From NCBI RefSeq assembly GCF_022489065.1, contig NZ_JAKVTW010000019.1, positions 1 through 64,000 on the forward strand: a stretch of DNA of 64,000 nt, in the 5' to 3' direction. Below, piece by piece: positions 1 through 7,023 of the stretch; position 1 is the first letter of the stretch, and each line of letters opens with the position of its first letter. This DNA comes from Vreelandella neptunia. Lineage in GTDB: Bacteria > Pseudomonadota > Gammaproteobacteria > Pseudomonadales > Halomonadaceae. A model generated the notes under the pieces. That model had not been told where the DNA came from and did not search any database. It was given only the letters and a program-made list of their open reading frames with translations. The translations under genes were made by a program, and so were the position numbers.

Positions 1-142
1 ATAAAAAGCTAAATTATTTGAATTAAGTGCCAGGTAATTAAAGCTGTTTTGTATACATGGTAAAAATGTTGAAGAGCATTGCGCATTCATTCAATATCAA
101 AACATGCATTCTGATCACTATTAGCAAAAAGAGGAGTAGCTT

Positions 143-556
143 ATGGTGCCAAAAGAGGCGTCGCATACCATTAGGAATGCTAGCTATAAATCTCCTAAAA
201 CTATACTTGGTTTTTTTGCAATCGTTGTTGGAATATTAATCGCAGGGACGTCAGCGGTAATTGGATTACTTTCGAGAGTTGAGTCACTGCACACATATAT
301 TCCTTGGATTTTGCTTTTTGCTGCATTTGTTGTTGTTACTGTATTGGTAGGCGTTTTTGTAACAGCATGGAAAGATCCAACTGTTCTAATGTTAGGCCAG
401 ATTTCGGGTCATGATTATATTGAAAATAAAAAACTTACTCTTGGTGATAGCAACTCAGGAGAATACTTAGAGGTTCAGTCAAACGAAGAATTGGAATCTG
501 GTTTTTCTAAAAAGGCCGCATTTGATGAGCCCAAAGACGAGGAGGGTTCAGAATGA
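143..556 (+). CDS. Small two-helix membrane protein, unknown function
   Basis: I do not recognise this 137-residue protein. Two hydrophobic segments are visible at about residues 22-44 and 52-74, followed by a polar, acid-rich cytoplasmic-looking tail ending in several Glu and Asp residues. The ATG is preceded by a GAGGAG-type ribosome binding site. Its stop overlaps the start of the next gene by four bases (ATGA), so the two are probably translated together. The stretch is A+T-rich compared with the rest of the window, which suggests accessory DNA. It may be the membrane partner of the downstream small protein; that is inference from the overlap only. Confidence 0.6.
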   Translation: MVPKEASHTIRNASYKSPKTILGFFAIVVGILIAGTSAVIGLLSRVESLHTYIPWILLFAAFVVVTVLVGVFVTAWKDPTVLMLGQISGHDYIENKKLTLGDSNSGEYLEVQSNEELESGFSKKAAFDEPKDEEGSE

Positions 557-849
557 CTGGTAATTGGTATGTGGTTCTGTTAGATCGAGCTAGCAATGAA
601 GAACGTGAAGTGGTTCATGCCGCTATTAAAGATAAAGCAAACGGATGGTGGCACCGCCATGAGAATACCTGGATAGTTGGCGGGTTAACGGCCTCACAAT
701 GGAAAGATGTTGTAAAAGAGGCGATGTCGCCTGGGCCGTCTAGCGTTCTAGTCCTAGCACTTCCACGTGAAGAAGCGAAGCGTTATTGGTCATACTTTGG
801 GCCAAAAGCGAAGGATCGCTGTCAGTGGTTACACAAAAACATTAAGTAA
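553..849 (+). CDS. Small SinR-family / Cas2-like ferredoxin-fold protein (tentative)
   Basis: A 98-residue soluble protein. It opens with a hydrophobic strand (WYVVLLD), has a central WWHRHENTWIV stretch, and then a second strand rich in Val and Leu (SVLVLAL). This pattern recalls small 'SinR family' proteins, which are predicted to share the ferredoxin-like fold of Cas2 and VapD; the resemblance is from memory of the family pattern. No catalytic residues can be named with confidence. It overlaps the upstream two-helix membrane protein by four bases. No CRISPR repeats or cas1 are nearby, so it is not a CRISPR adaptation gene. Possible roles include a toxin or accessory nuclease; function is unproven. 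Confidence 0.55.
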   Translation: MTGNWYVVLLDRASNEEREVVHAAIKDKANGWWHRHENTWIVGGLTASQWKDVVKEAMSPGPSSVLVLALPREEAKRYWSYFGPKAKDRCQWLHKNIK

Positions 850-980
850 ATCTGGTAACAAGGCAAATCACTACGACAGCTTTTCCGTTGCGGTTTCGCC
901 TCCACTAAAAAACTTTACGAGTTGGCAGTATAGCGTTTCATCAGCATGATTGAACAATTGATGCGACTAGGGATTTTGAT

Positions 981-1403
981 TTGGCTATAGAAATTATTAC
1001 CTACGGTATGCTGGAGGGATCCGGTAAGGTTTGGGTTGACGAGCAAGAAGCTAGAATTCGACGTGAAACAACCAAGTGGCTCGCTCTTGTTTTGATTGGG
1101 CTTGTATCACCGATCGCTCTGAGCTTTCTAAGAATGGAGACTCAAGACCCCGCGCTATGGTTTCAAAGGAGCGGATCTATCATGGTTGTTCTTGCACTAT
1201 TGGCGGAGTTGAGAGTAGTGATTATAGATAGGCTGATTATTGCCCGCGATCACTCCTTTCTGTACTGCCACATGTACATTGAGAATAAATACCAGGCGAA
1301 GCTTCGGGTAATTAATTATGTAACGTATTTCGTCGTTGCTGTCGGAACCTTAGTCTGGGGCTTCGGTGATGTATTTTATGCAAATATTGTACTAGCGAAA
1401 TGA
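981..1403 (+). CDS. Three-helix membrane protein, unknown function
   Basis: A 140-residue protein that I do not recognise. Hydrophobic segments lie at about residues 32-50, 65-86 and 111-133, with a charged amphipathic N-terminus (VDEQEARIRRE). The longest frame begins at a TTG codon; an ATG at codon 10 (position 1008) is an alternative start. The stop overlaps the start of a 33-codon frame by four bases. Like its neighbours it is A+T-rich and lies in a run of same-strand small genes of unknown function. Confidence 0.5.
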   Translation: MAIEIITYGMLEGSGKVWVDEQEARIRRETTKWLALVLIGLVSPIALSFLRMETQDPALWFQRSGSIMVVLALLAELRVVIIDRLIIARDHSFLYCHMYIENKYQAKLRVINYVTYFVVAVGTLVWGFGDVFYANIVLAK

Positions 1404-1501
1404 GTTTAGAATGCGCTAAAAATTGCAAGCACGGCGGTGCCCACTACATTCTGTCTTCGGCTCCATTTCCTAGGCGCGCATACTGCAAGCTTTGGGGCTA
1501 A
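1400..1501 (+). CDS. Possible 33-residue Cys/His-rich small protein
   Basis: An ATG that overlaps the preceding stop (ATGA) opens a 33-codon frame ending in TAA. The product carries Cys5, Cys9, His11, His15 and Cys29, a spacing that could bind a metal ion. The four-base overlap with the upstream membrane-protein gene argues for translational coupling and so for a real gene. No homologue is recognised and the frame is short enough to be chance. Confidence is limited accordingly. Confidence 0.35.
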   Translation: MSLECAKNCKHGGAHYILSSAPFPRRAYCKLWG

Positions 1502-1559
1502 AACCCCCGCTATACCTAATTTTGATAGGATCCGATGAAACAGTCGAGGAGTGGTTATT

Positions 1560-1775
1560 ATGCATCGCATTAAGTTTTATAACGACTCTCAGAACATTAC
1601 GGTAGTGATAAACTATCGGCTTCAGCCTCCCAATAGCTACAAGGATGCGACAGGTCAGCTGGCCCATGAACCGCCTATCATTCTAAAAGTGACTAATAGC
1701 AAAGGTATCAAATTTTTCCCAAAGTTTTCTGGTTACTCGCAAACTTGTATCGCTCATAGCAGTGTTAAGGGCTAG
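1560..1775 (+). CDS. Small hypothetical protein (71 residues)
   Basis: The ATG is preceded at a good distance by GAGGAG, and the frame ends ten bases before the next gene. The predicted product is soluble, basic, and rich in Asn, Lys and Ile, with no recognised domain. A GTG nine bases further upstream is in frame but overlaps the ribosome binding site, so the ATG is preferred. It could be a real small accessory gene; the opposite strand also has a frame here but without a convincing ribosome binding site. Confidence 0.4.
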   Translation: MHRIKFYNDSQNITVVINYRLQPPNSYKDATGQLAHEPPIILKVTNSKGIKFFPKFSGYSQTCIAHSSVKG

Positions 1776-1784
1776 GATCAAATC

Positions 1785-2393
1785 ATGTCTATCGGAACCT
1801 GGATTGAAGTTACAAATTTAGCTCTTGGATCGTTAACTCTTTTCTCTGTGTTGATTGCATTTCTAGCGTATCGTGCAAACGTTAAAAAACAAGAGGATGA
1901 CCGTGTTCGAGAGCGAGATAGAGAGTTGACTTCACAAGCCAAAAATTCATTTCAGTGGGCGTATGAAGTCCTTACGGACAACGGCGCGAACATTCCGCCA
2001 GTTGCAGATAGACTAAATTGGCTTACTGCTGCTAGACATTTACTGCGCGCAAAAAAGCTTGGTGAGAAAGTAACGCATTCCACTTATAAGATTATATTCG
2101 ACGAAATAGAAGAATATTGGCGCCACAAATTCTATGTGGCGCTATCGCACGAACCACTTCGTCGATGGAGATATTTTGCTGATGATGCCGATCCAGATTG
2201 GCCAGAGAATATAGAGATAAGCTCAGCGCTTGTTATTGTTGATTTTTCCAACTGGAAAGATGATGTAGAAGACCCGACCAATAATGTAGATAGAGCTAAG
2301 ATGATTCAACAAGGAGTTTTAAATGGGCAAGCAGGGAGAGGTCTTAAATCTTATATGCAGCGCTTTGAAGAAATTAGAGCTCAGTGGAAATAG
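1785..2393 (+). CDS. Membrane-anchored protein of unknown function
   Basis: A 202-residue protein with one N-terminal hydrophobic segment (about residues 9-29), a short charged coiled-coil-like stretch (residues 33-50, KKQEDDRVRERDREL) and a soluble C-terminal part of about 150 residues rich in Trp, Tyr and charged residues. This architecture fits a single-pass inner-membrane protein with a cytoplasmic domain. I do not recognise the family. It is the last gene of the A+T-rich small-gene cluster at the left edge of the window. Confidence 0.6.
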   Translation: MSIGTWIEVTNLALGSLTLFSVLIAFLAYRANVKKQEDDRVRERDRELTSQAKNSFQWAYEVLTDNGANIPPVADRLNWLTAARHLLRAKKLGEKVTHSTYKIIFDEIEEYWRHKFYVALSHEPLRRWRYFADDADPDWPENIEISSALVIVDFSNWKDDVEDPTNNVDRAKMIQQGVLNGQAGRGLKSYMQRFEEIRAQWK

Positions 2394-2677
2394 TGTGACT
2401 GATAGCTCTATAACGGTTATATATTTTTTTGGCTGACGCGTATCCTTTTGCGCTTCGACAGCATTTTAATCGCTTGTATTAAAAAATTAGCAGTTAAATG
2501 CGGAACCTTTACTTGGTGGATATGACCTAGGACTAGGAGTTTGGCTCTTGTTGGGCGCTCGTTTTTTGCCCTGTCCAATCCAGAAGCACCGTGTCGCTAT
2601 CCGCAATAACAATATCATTTTAAAAGCGTAGAAGCTATTCCATAAATTCAGGCTATTCAAGGAGATACATCAATATT
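2394..2677. other. Intergenic region upstream of the short rho gene
   Basis: An A+T-rich gap with no convincing coding frame. It contains several T-runs and A-runs but no clear paired hairpin terminator for the preceding gene. The only firm signal is AAGGAGAT, the ribosome binding site for the following start codon. I see no attachment site or tRNA. Confidence 0.4.
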
Positions 2678-3634
2678 ATGACGAGAAAAACACTAGGTTT
2701 AAAGGCGAAAAGACAGATAGATGGAAAGACTGCCGATGAAGTTGAAGATCAATTCCCTAATGATCCCGAAAAACGTTTTTTAAATGGCGTTGCTATTCAT
2801 CCTTCCCCACGCATTGTTTTAGAGCCTGGTTCCAAGCAGCGTACGGTGCGGGCGATGGATTTGATTACGCCCATTGGGATGGGCCAACGTGGGTTGATTG
2901 TTGCGCCGCCAGGCTCTGGTAAAACGACGATGTTAAAACATATTTGTCAGGCCGTGGCAGAAGCTCATCCTGATATAAAGCTATATGCCTTGCTGATTGA
3001 TGAGCGCCCCGAAGAAGTCACCGATTTTAAGCGCAGTGTGTCGGCAGAAGTACATGCATCGTCTTCAGACGAAAGCTACACACACCATGTGCGTATGGCC
3101 GATAAGCTTCTTGAGACGGCGCGTAAGCAAGCTGGCGAAGGTCATAATGTGATGATTGTGATCGATTCTCTTACCAGGCTCTCGCGGGTTCATAATGCCG
3201 AGCAGCGAGGCAATGGCCGTACGATGTCGGGTGGGCTGGATAGCCGAGCAATGGAAATACCCCGAAAACTGTTTGGCGCTGCGCGAAAGATCGAAAACGG
3301 TGGATCGCTCACCATTCTGGCCACAGTGCTGGTGGATACGGGAAGCCGTATGGATCAGGTGATTTTCGAGGAGTTCAAGGGCACGGGCAATATGGAGCTC
3401 GTGTTATCACGGGACGTTGCCAATCAACGGATTTTCCCGGCGATAGATATTGCCAAAAGCAGCACCCGTCGAGAGGAGCTTTTGATTGATGCAAAAGATA
3501 TTGAGAAAGTAAGGACATTGCGTAGAGGTTTGACAACGCTTAAGCCAGTAGAAGGCGCGCAGAAGTTGCTTGAGTTATTGGATAAATATCCCACTAATGC
3601 CGAGCTGTTAGATGTATTTTTACCGGATTCGTGA
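2678..3634 (+). CDS. Short Rho-family ATPase lacking the RNA-binding domain
   Basis: The 318 residues align along their length with the C-terminal ATPase/translocase half of transcription termination factor Rho. Visible landmarks are the P-loop APPGSGKTT (residues 76-84), LIDERPEEVT with the catalytic Glu (about residue 109), Walker B IVIDSLTRLSR (Asp163), the Q-loop region (SGGLDSRAM), the arginine-finger region and EEFKGTGNMEL. Classical Rho is about 419 residues and begins with an N-terminal helical bundle and a cold-shock/OB RNA-binding domain. Both are replaced here by about 40 residues with no such fold visible. A strong AAGGAG sits before the ATG, so the short form is not an annotation truncation. 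It likely forms a hexameric NTPase; whether it terminates transcription is unknown. A full-length rho is not in this window. Confidence 0.85.
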   Translation: MTRKTLGLKAKRQIDGKTADEVEDQFPNDPEKRFLNGVAIHPSPRIVLEPGSKQRTVRAMDLITPIGMGQRGLIVAPPGSGKTTMLKHICQAVAEAHPDIKLYALLIDERPEEVTDFKRSVSAEVHASSSDESYTHHVRMADKLLETARKQAGEGHNVMIVIDSLTRLSRVHNAEQRGNGRTMSGGLDSRAMEIPRKLFGAARKIENGGSLTILATVLVDTGSRMDQVIFEEFKGTGNMELVLSRDVANQRIFPAIDIAKSSTRREELLIDAKDIEKVRTLRRGLTTLKPVEGAQKLLELLDKYPTNAELLDVFLPDS

Positions 3635-3647
3635 AATATAGATAATA

Positions 3648-3690
3648 AAGAAGCCCACCCTTTTAAAAGGTGAGCTTCTTGGGTAAGTTT
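3648..3690. terminator. Bidirectional intrinsic terminator between rho-like gene and helicase
   Basis: AAGAAGC (3648-3654) pairs with GCTTCTT (3674-3680). The stem continues inward through CACC/GGTG and TTTT/AAAA with one C-A mismatch and one unpaired C. A T-rich tail follows on the plus side, and A-rich sequence on the other side supplies a T-tract for the minus strand. It sits between two convergent genes and can serve both. Confidence 0.8.
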
Positions 3691-3696
3691 TAACGA

Positions 3697-4884
3697 TTAC
3701 TTTTTACTGAAATTCAAGTTTGATTCAGGCACTGCTTTTCGAACCGGAAAGCCTGCAATCTCTTTGCGCTCAATAACGCTTTTTAATCGCCGTTCAATGG
3801 CACAAAGATTTTTAAAGTCACTCATGTCAACTAAAGAGATGGCTTCACCTGAGGCACCCGCGCGGCCGGTTCGGCCAATACGGTGGATGTACTCTTCTGG
3901 CTGAAAAGGTAAATCGTAATTCACCACACGACTCAGTTCATCAATATCCAAACCCCGCGCGGCAACCCCCGTGGCGACCAAGTATTTTAGCTCACCAGAT
4001 TTGAACTGAGCCAAAATCTTTTCACGCATGGCTTGGCTTCTATCGCCATGAATGGAATCCGCTGTGATGCCGCGTTTTTCCAGTTGAGCAACAAGCTTGG
4101 CCGCATTGTGTTTTTTCTCGGTAAAAATAAGCGCCTGATCCCACTTTTGTTCGTTAATTAAGTGGCTCAACAAGGCGGACTTAGTATCTTTGTCGACGGT
4201 GATTAGCCACTGTTTGACATTAGCGGCGGCGCGGACGTTGGGAGAAATGGATATTTCAGCCGCCAGATCAGTCATCTTGCTATCTGAAAAGTCGTAGGCG
4301 AGGGCGCGAACGTCTTCTGTGATGGTGGCCGAAAACAGTAGGTTCTGACGGTTTTCAGGTAGGCGCTCAATGATTTTATGGATATCGTCGGCAAAACCCA
4401 TGTCGACCATTCGGTCCGCTTCGTCTAATACCATGACTTTAAGTTCATCAAAATGCAGCGCACGCTGATGCGCCAAATCAAGCAATCTGCCCGGCGTGGC
4501 GACCAGAATATCGACGCCTTTGACTAGGCGCTCTTTTTGAGCTTCGGTATCCACACCGCCATACATAGCCATAGAGGTTAAGTGCGTGTGCTTAGCGTAT
4601 TGAGCCACGTTGGCTTCGACCTGAACCGCTAACTCACGGGTCGGCACGAGAATCAGCGCACGTATGCGTTTGCCGCGTAACGTTCCCGCGTTACTGAAGC
4701 GTTCTAGCAGAGGCAGAACAAAAGCAGCGGTTTTGCCTGTGCCTGTTTGTGCGGTGGCGATTAAGTCGTTACCCGAAAGAATGGCTGGAATCGCTTGTTC
4801 CTGGATGGGCGTTGGCGTTTGGTAACCTAGTTCAGTAATCGCTTGAACAAGAGGAGTGGATAATCCTAGTTTTGCAAATGGCAT
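3697..4884 (-). CDS. rhlE: DEAD-box ATP-dependent RNA helicase, RhlE-type
   Basis: A 395-residue two-domain helicase. The start chosen is the ATG giving MPFAKLGLS, which matches the RhlE N-terminus; a longer upstream frame has no family resemblance. In order: Q motif (GYQTPTPIQEQAIP), motif I AQTGTGKT, PTRELA, motif II DEAD, motif III SAT, and the second RecA domain with HGDRSQ, VATGVAARGLDIDEL and HRIGRTGRAG. The C-terminal tail is short. RhlE proteins unwind short RNA duplexes and assist ribosome assembly and RNA turnover. The gene converges on the rho-like gene across a shared terminator, so the two are not co-transcribed. Confidence 0.88.
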   Translation of the reverse strand: MPFAKLGLSTPLVQAITELGYQTPTPIQEQAIPAILSGNDLIATAQTGTGKTAAFVLPLLERFSNAGTLRGKRIRALILVPTRELAVQVEANVAQYAKHTHLTSMAMYGGVDTEAQKERLVKGVDILVATPGRLLDLAHQRALHFDELKVMVLDEADRMVDMGFADDIHKIIERLPENRQNLLFSATITEDVRALAYDFSDSKMTDLAAEISISPNVRAAANVKQWLITVDKDTKSALLSHLINEQKWDQALIFTEKKHNAAKLVAQLEKRGITADSIHGDRSQAMREKILAQFKSGELKYLVATGVAARGLDIDELSRVVNYDLPFQPEEYIHRIGRTGRAGASGEAISLVDMSDFKNLCAIERRLKSVIERKEIAGFPVRKAVPESNLNFSKK

Positions 4885-5045
4885 AAGGCGCCCTGACAGA
4901 TTGTCGTAAGGTGTGTCGAAAATAAAAGATGAGGCAGTATAAAGTAAAAGCAGCCGACCGCTGAGGCGGAGGCTAATTGAGGCGCTAGAAGCCCATCCTT
5001 GCGTCACAATTCTAACATCAACCAGCACCAGGCGGTTTGTGCATG

Positions 5046-5519
5046 TTAACTGGTCAATCGATCCATCCCAGCCCGCTGCTCAGCCTGATCCAAAAGCACC
5101 GGCCCGCTACCGATTTCTGCTAACTGGTCATCCGGGTTATAAAGCGGGCAATTGGTCATGCTCAGGCAACCACAGCCGATACAGCCTGCTAGGTTATCGC
5201 GCAGCTTTTGCATATAAGCAATCCTGCCATCAAGCATCTGCTGCCACTGTTTTGAAAGCTCTTGCCAGTCTTCAACCGTCGGTGTGCGGTTATTGGGCAG
5301 TGATTCAAAAGCCTGCTTAATTTCTTCAAGGCTAACGCCGACTTTCTGCGCTGCTTTGATCACCGAAATCCGCCTTAGTACTTCTGGTTTATAGCGGCGC
5401 TGATTGCCTGCATTACGCCAGCTGTGGATCAGGCCTTGTTGCTCGTAAAAGTGCAAGGTACTGACTTTAATGCCACAGCGCTTGGCGATCTTGCCAATAC
5501 TCCAGATTGCCTCTGCCAT
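5046..5519 (-). CDS. soxR: Redox-sensing transcriptional regulator SoxR
   Basis: A 157-residue MerR-family protein. An N-terminal winged helix-turn-helix (WSIGKIAKRCGIKVSTLHFYEQQGL) is followed by a dimerising helix and the cysteine cluster C113-IG-C116-G-C118-(5)-C124, with the exact spacing of the SoxR [2Fe-2S] site. The chosen ATG has AGGAG upstream; in-frame codons further upstream would run into the operator. SoxR senses redox-cycling compounds through oxidation of the cluster and then remodels a promoter with an over-long spacer. A matching operator lies just upstream, between soxR and the divergent VOC gene. No soxS is visible, as is usual outside enterics. Confidence 0.93.
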   Translation of the reverse strand: MAEAIWSIGKIAKRCGIKVSTLHFYEQQGLIHSWRNAGNQRRYKPEVLRRISVIKAAQKVGVSLEEIKQAFESLPNNRTPTVEDWQELSKQWQQMLDGRIAYMQKLRDNLAGCIGCGCLSMTNCPLYNPDDQLAEIGSGPVLLDQAEQRAGMDRLTS

Positions 5520-5562
5520 CACGTACTCCTGAATCTTTTTGCCATTTTTTTCCAAAAACAGC

Positions 5563-5593
5563 TTTACCTCAAGTGAAGTTGAGGTTTTATCCT
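5563..5593 (+). promoter_or_regulatory. SoxR box within a 19-bp-spacer promoter
   Basis: A dyad with arms ACCTCAA and TTGAGGT (5566-5585) matches the known SoxR operator. It lies between a -35 element TTTACC (5563-5568) and a -10 element TATCCT (5588-5593) separated by exactly 19 bases. That over-long spacing is typical of MerR-family targets. It faces the VOC gene at 5623, and the dyad also overlaps the region driving soxR, so autoregulation is likely. The element is seen directly; its activity is inferred. Confidence 0.85.
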
Positions 5594-5622
5594 GCCATTT
5601 CACTTAATGCAAGGAGACTCTT

Positions 5623-6108
5623 ATGTACTTGGAACACGTGAATCTGGTCGTTGATGATATGGATGCCATGCTGGATTTTTACCGCGCTGTATTCCCGCAC
5701 TGGCGTGTGCGCGATGAAGGCCATGGCGAGTGGTATGGCAAACCACGTAAATGGGTACACTTTGGTGACGACGAACATTACCTGGCATTAAGCGACCACG
5801 GTGAAGGCGCGAACCGTGATCTGAAAGGCCACAGCGTGGGGCTTGCCCATTTTGCTTATGTGACCGATAACCTGGATGCCGTTGTGGCTAGGTTAAATAA
5901 CGCGGGTTTTGCCATTGCCAAACCCGGCGCTACAGAGCCGTTTCGTAAAAATGTCTACTTTGTCGATCCTGCCGGTTTTGAGGTGGAGTTTGTCGAGTAT
6001 CTGAGTGACATCCCGGCGGAACGGAATTTAAACCGAGATGCTCAGCAACCTGTAGTGCAGGGAGAAGCGCAGCAACAAGCAGTCCAGCAACGGAAGGGTG
6101 AGGTGTAA
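5623..6108 (+). CDS. VOC-family (glyoxalase/dioxygenase-like) protein, SoxR target
   Basis: A 161-residue protein of the vicinal oxygen chelate superfamily. The N-terminal half (LEHVNLVVDDMDAMLDFYRAVFP) and the second half (GLAHFAYVTDNLDAVVARL, then YFVDPAGFEVEFVEYL) are the two beta-alpha-beta-beta-beta repeats, with His and Glu residues positioned as metal ligands. A Gln-rich, low-complexity extension of about 25 residues follows. The ribosome binding site is AAGGAG. It is the first gene under the SoxR promoter, so it probably helps remove or modify reactive or redox-active compounds; the substrate is unknown. Its stop overlaps the start of a flavodoxin remnant. Confidence 0.85.
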   Translation: MYLEHVNLVVDDMDAMLDFYRAVFPHWRVRDEGHGEWYGKPRKWVHFGDDEHYLALSDHGEGANRDLKGHSVGLAHFAYVTDNLDAVVARLNNAGFAIAKPGATEPFRKNVYFVDPAGFEVEFVEYLSDIPAERNLNRDAQQPVVQGEAQQQAVQQRKGEV

Positions 6109-6209
6109 TGAACGTTGCCGTTGTTTTTCATTCTGCTACGGGCAGTACTAAGCAACTTGCACAGGCTGTCGCTGCGGGAGCGGCAGCACAGCCTGGCGCT
6201 AAGCAATAG
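6108..6209 (+). pseudogene. Truncated flavodoxin/FMN-reductase N-terminus
   Basis: An ATG overlapping the preceding stop opens a 33-codon frame beginning MNVAVVFHSATGSTKQLAQ. This is the first strand and phosphate-binding loop (HSATGSTKQLA) of a flavodoxin-like, WrbA-type protein. It then stops at TAG after PGAKQ, instead of continuing to the normal 150-200 residues. The next gene's ribosome binding site follows at once. The natural reading is a flavodoxin gene of the SoxR operon that lost nearly all of its body by deletion. It might still be translated as a short peptide, but it cannot bind FMN as a flavodoxin. Confidence 0.7.
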
Positions 6210-6217
6210 GAGTGTTT

Positions 6218-6613
6218 ATGAACGCGAATGTATCCCGGTACGGGTTAATTCTTAATACTGAACACTACTTGGAATGCGTAGCTTTCTATCAAGGGCTATT
6301 TGGCTTGCGTCAGTTATTTGAGAGAGACGAAGACGGCTTTAAGATAACCTGTCTAGAGTTTGGTCATGGTTATTTGATGGTCGAGCAGGGTGGTAAGGCA
6401 AAGAAAGGTGTTAAATCGCCAGAAGAAGGTAGTTTTAAATTGCGATTCAACGTTGATGATTTGGAAGAGGCGCTAAGAGTAATCAGGTCTTGGGGTATTC
6501 AAGCCACCATTACCGAAAATGCTTGGGGTAGAACCATCAACATCGCCGACCCCGATGGCAACCGAGTTGGTATTAGGGATGAAGCTGGTTTCGTAAACCA
6601 GATTAGTGATTAA
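6218..6613 (+). CDS. VOC-family protein (glyoxalase/bleomycin-resistance-like)
   Basis: A 131-residue single VOC module. It has an N-terminal strand GLILNT, a helix with LECVAFYQGLFGL, a central strand (YLMVEQGG) and a C-terminal repeat ending IADPDGNRVGIRDE, typical of these proteins. The ATG at 6218 follows TAGGAG; a GTG six bases upstream is in frame but overlaps that site. It lies immediately after the flavodoxin remnant and may be read from the SoxR promoter. The substrate is unknown. The A+T content is higher than in the first VOC gene, so it may have arrived separately. Confidence 0.8.
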   Translation: MNANVSRYGLILNTEHYLECVAFYQGLFGLRQLFERDEDGFKITCLEFGHGYLMVEQGGKAKKGVKSPEEGSFKLRFNVDDLEEALRVIRSWGIQATITENAWGRTINIADPDGNRVGIRDEAGFVNQISD

Positions 6614-7023
6614 AAGGTTGCCGCTGATTTTACCATTGGTGCCAGCTTAAGTGAGATCAGTTGAATACACTTCAGTACATGCAAGTGTTCGCGAATCAGT
6701 ATGGCATGCTGTGAGTAGGCTTGGATATTTCAGTTAATTACGATCCATCAATGCGTAACCGGCTTGGCGCGCAATCTGGGCTTATCGCTCATTCAGTAGG
6801 CATCGTATTAAATAGAACAGGCTTAAACGCTGCGCATTATTTAGAGCAGAGTGTGGCATACGTGGGAATGGTATAATTTGGACAAATTACTCGAACATGA
6901 CCCCTTTCTTTACAAGTCTGAGGGGATTCCTAATGTGCTTCGTTCTGCACTGCCTAGAAAGCGTGTATCAAATGATTCATAGTAACGCCTTTAGCTTCAT
7001 TGGCCATCAGTAGGAACATCTAG
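6614..7023. other. Intergenic stretch holding decayed coding sequence
   Basis: No intact gene is visible between the second VOC gene and the acetyltransferase. Two short plus-strand frames, described as a separate pseudogene entry, look like one broken gene. The first 100 bases contain nothing recognisable. No hairpin-plus-T-tract terminator was found. Confidence 0.4.
6721..6982 (+). pseudogene. Possible frameshifted gene remnant, family unknown
   Basis: Frame one runs from a TTG at 6721 to TAA at 6876 (51 codons). A second frame, offset by one base, runs from about 6851 to TAG at 6982 (43 codons) and reads VWHTWEWYNLDKLLEHDPFL and onward, which has the composition of real protein. Joining the two near 6850 would give one product of about 85 residues. 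I do not recognise the family, and neither half has a convincing ribosome binding site. Chance is not excluded. Confidence 0.3.

Noticed and set aside
553..849. Cas2 of a CRISPR system
   Set aside because: No cas1, no repeat array and no spacers in the window; only fold-level resemblance.
850..945. Possible integron attC site: TAACAAGGCAAAT near the left, GTTTCGCCTCCACT and GAGTTGGCAG toward the right
   Set aside because: Only the outermost bases pair (CTG..AAC with GTT..CAG, two mismatches). The consensus core sites are not met, the inner arms do not pair, and no second site or integrase is seen.
4885..5028. Longer N-terminus for the DEAD-box helicase
   Set aside because: The 48 extra residues have no helicase similarity, and the RhlE N-terminus begins exactly at the internal ATG.
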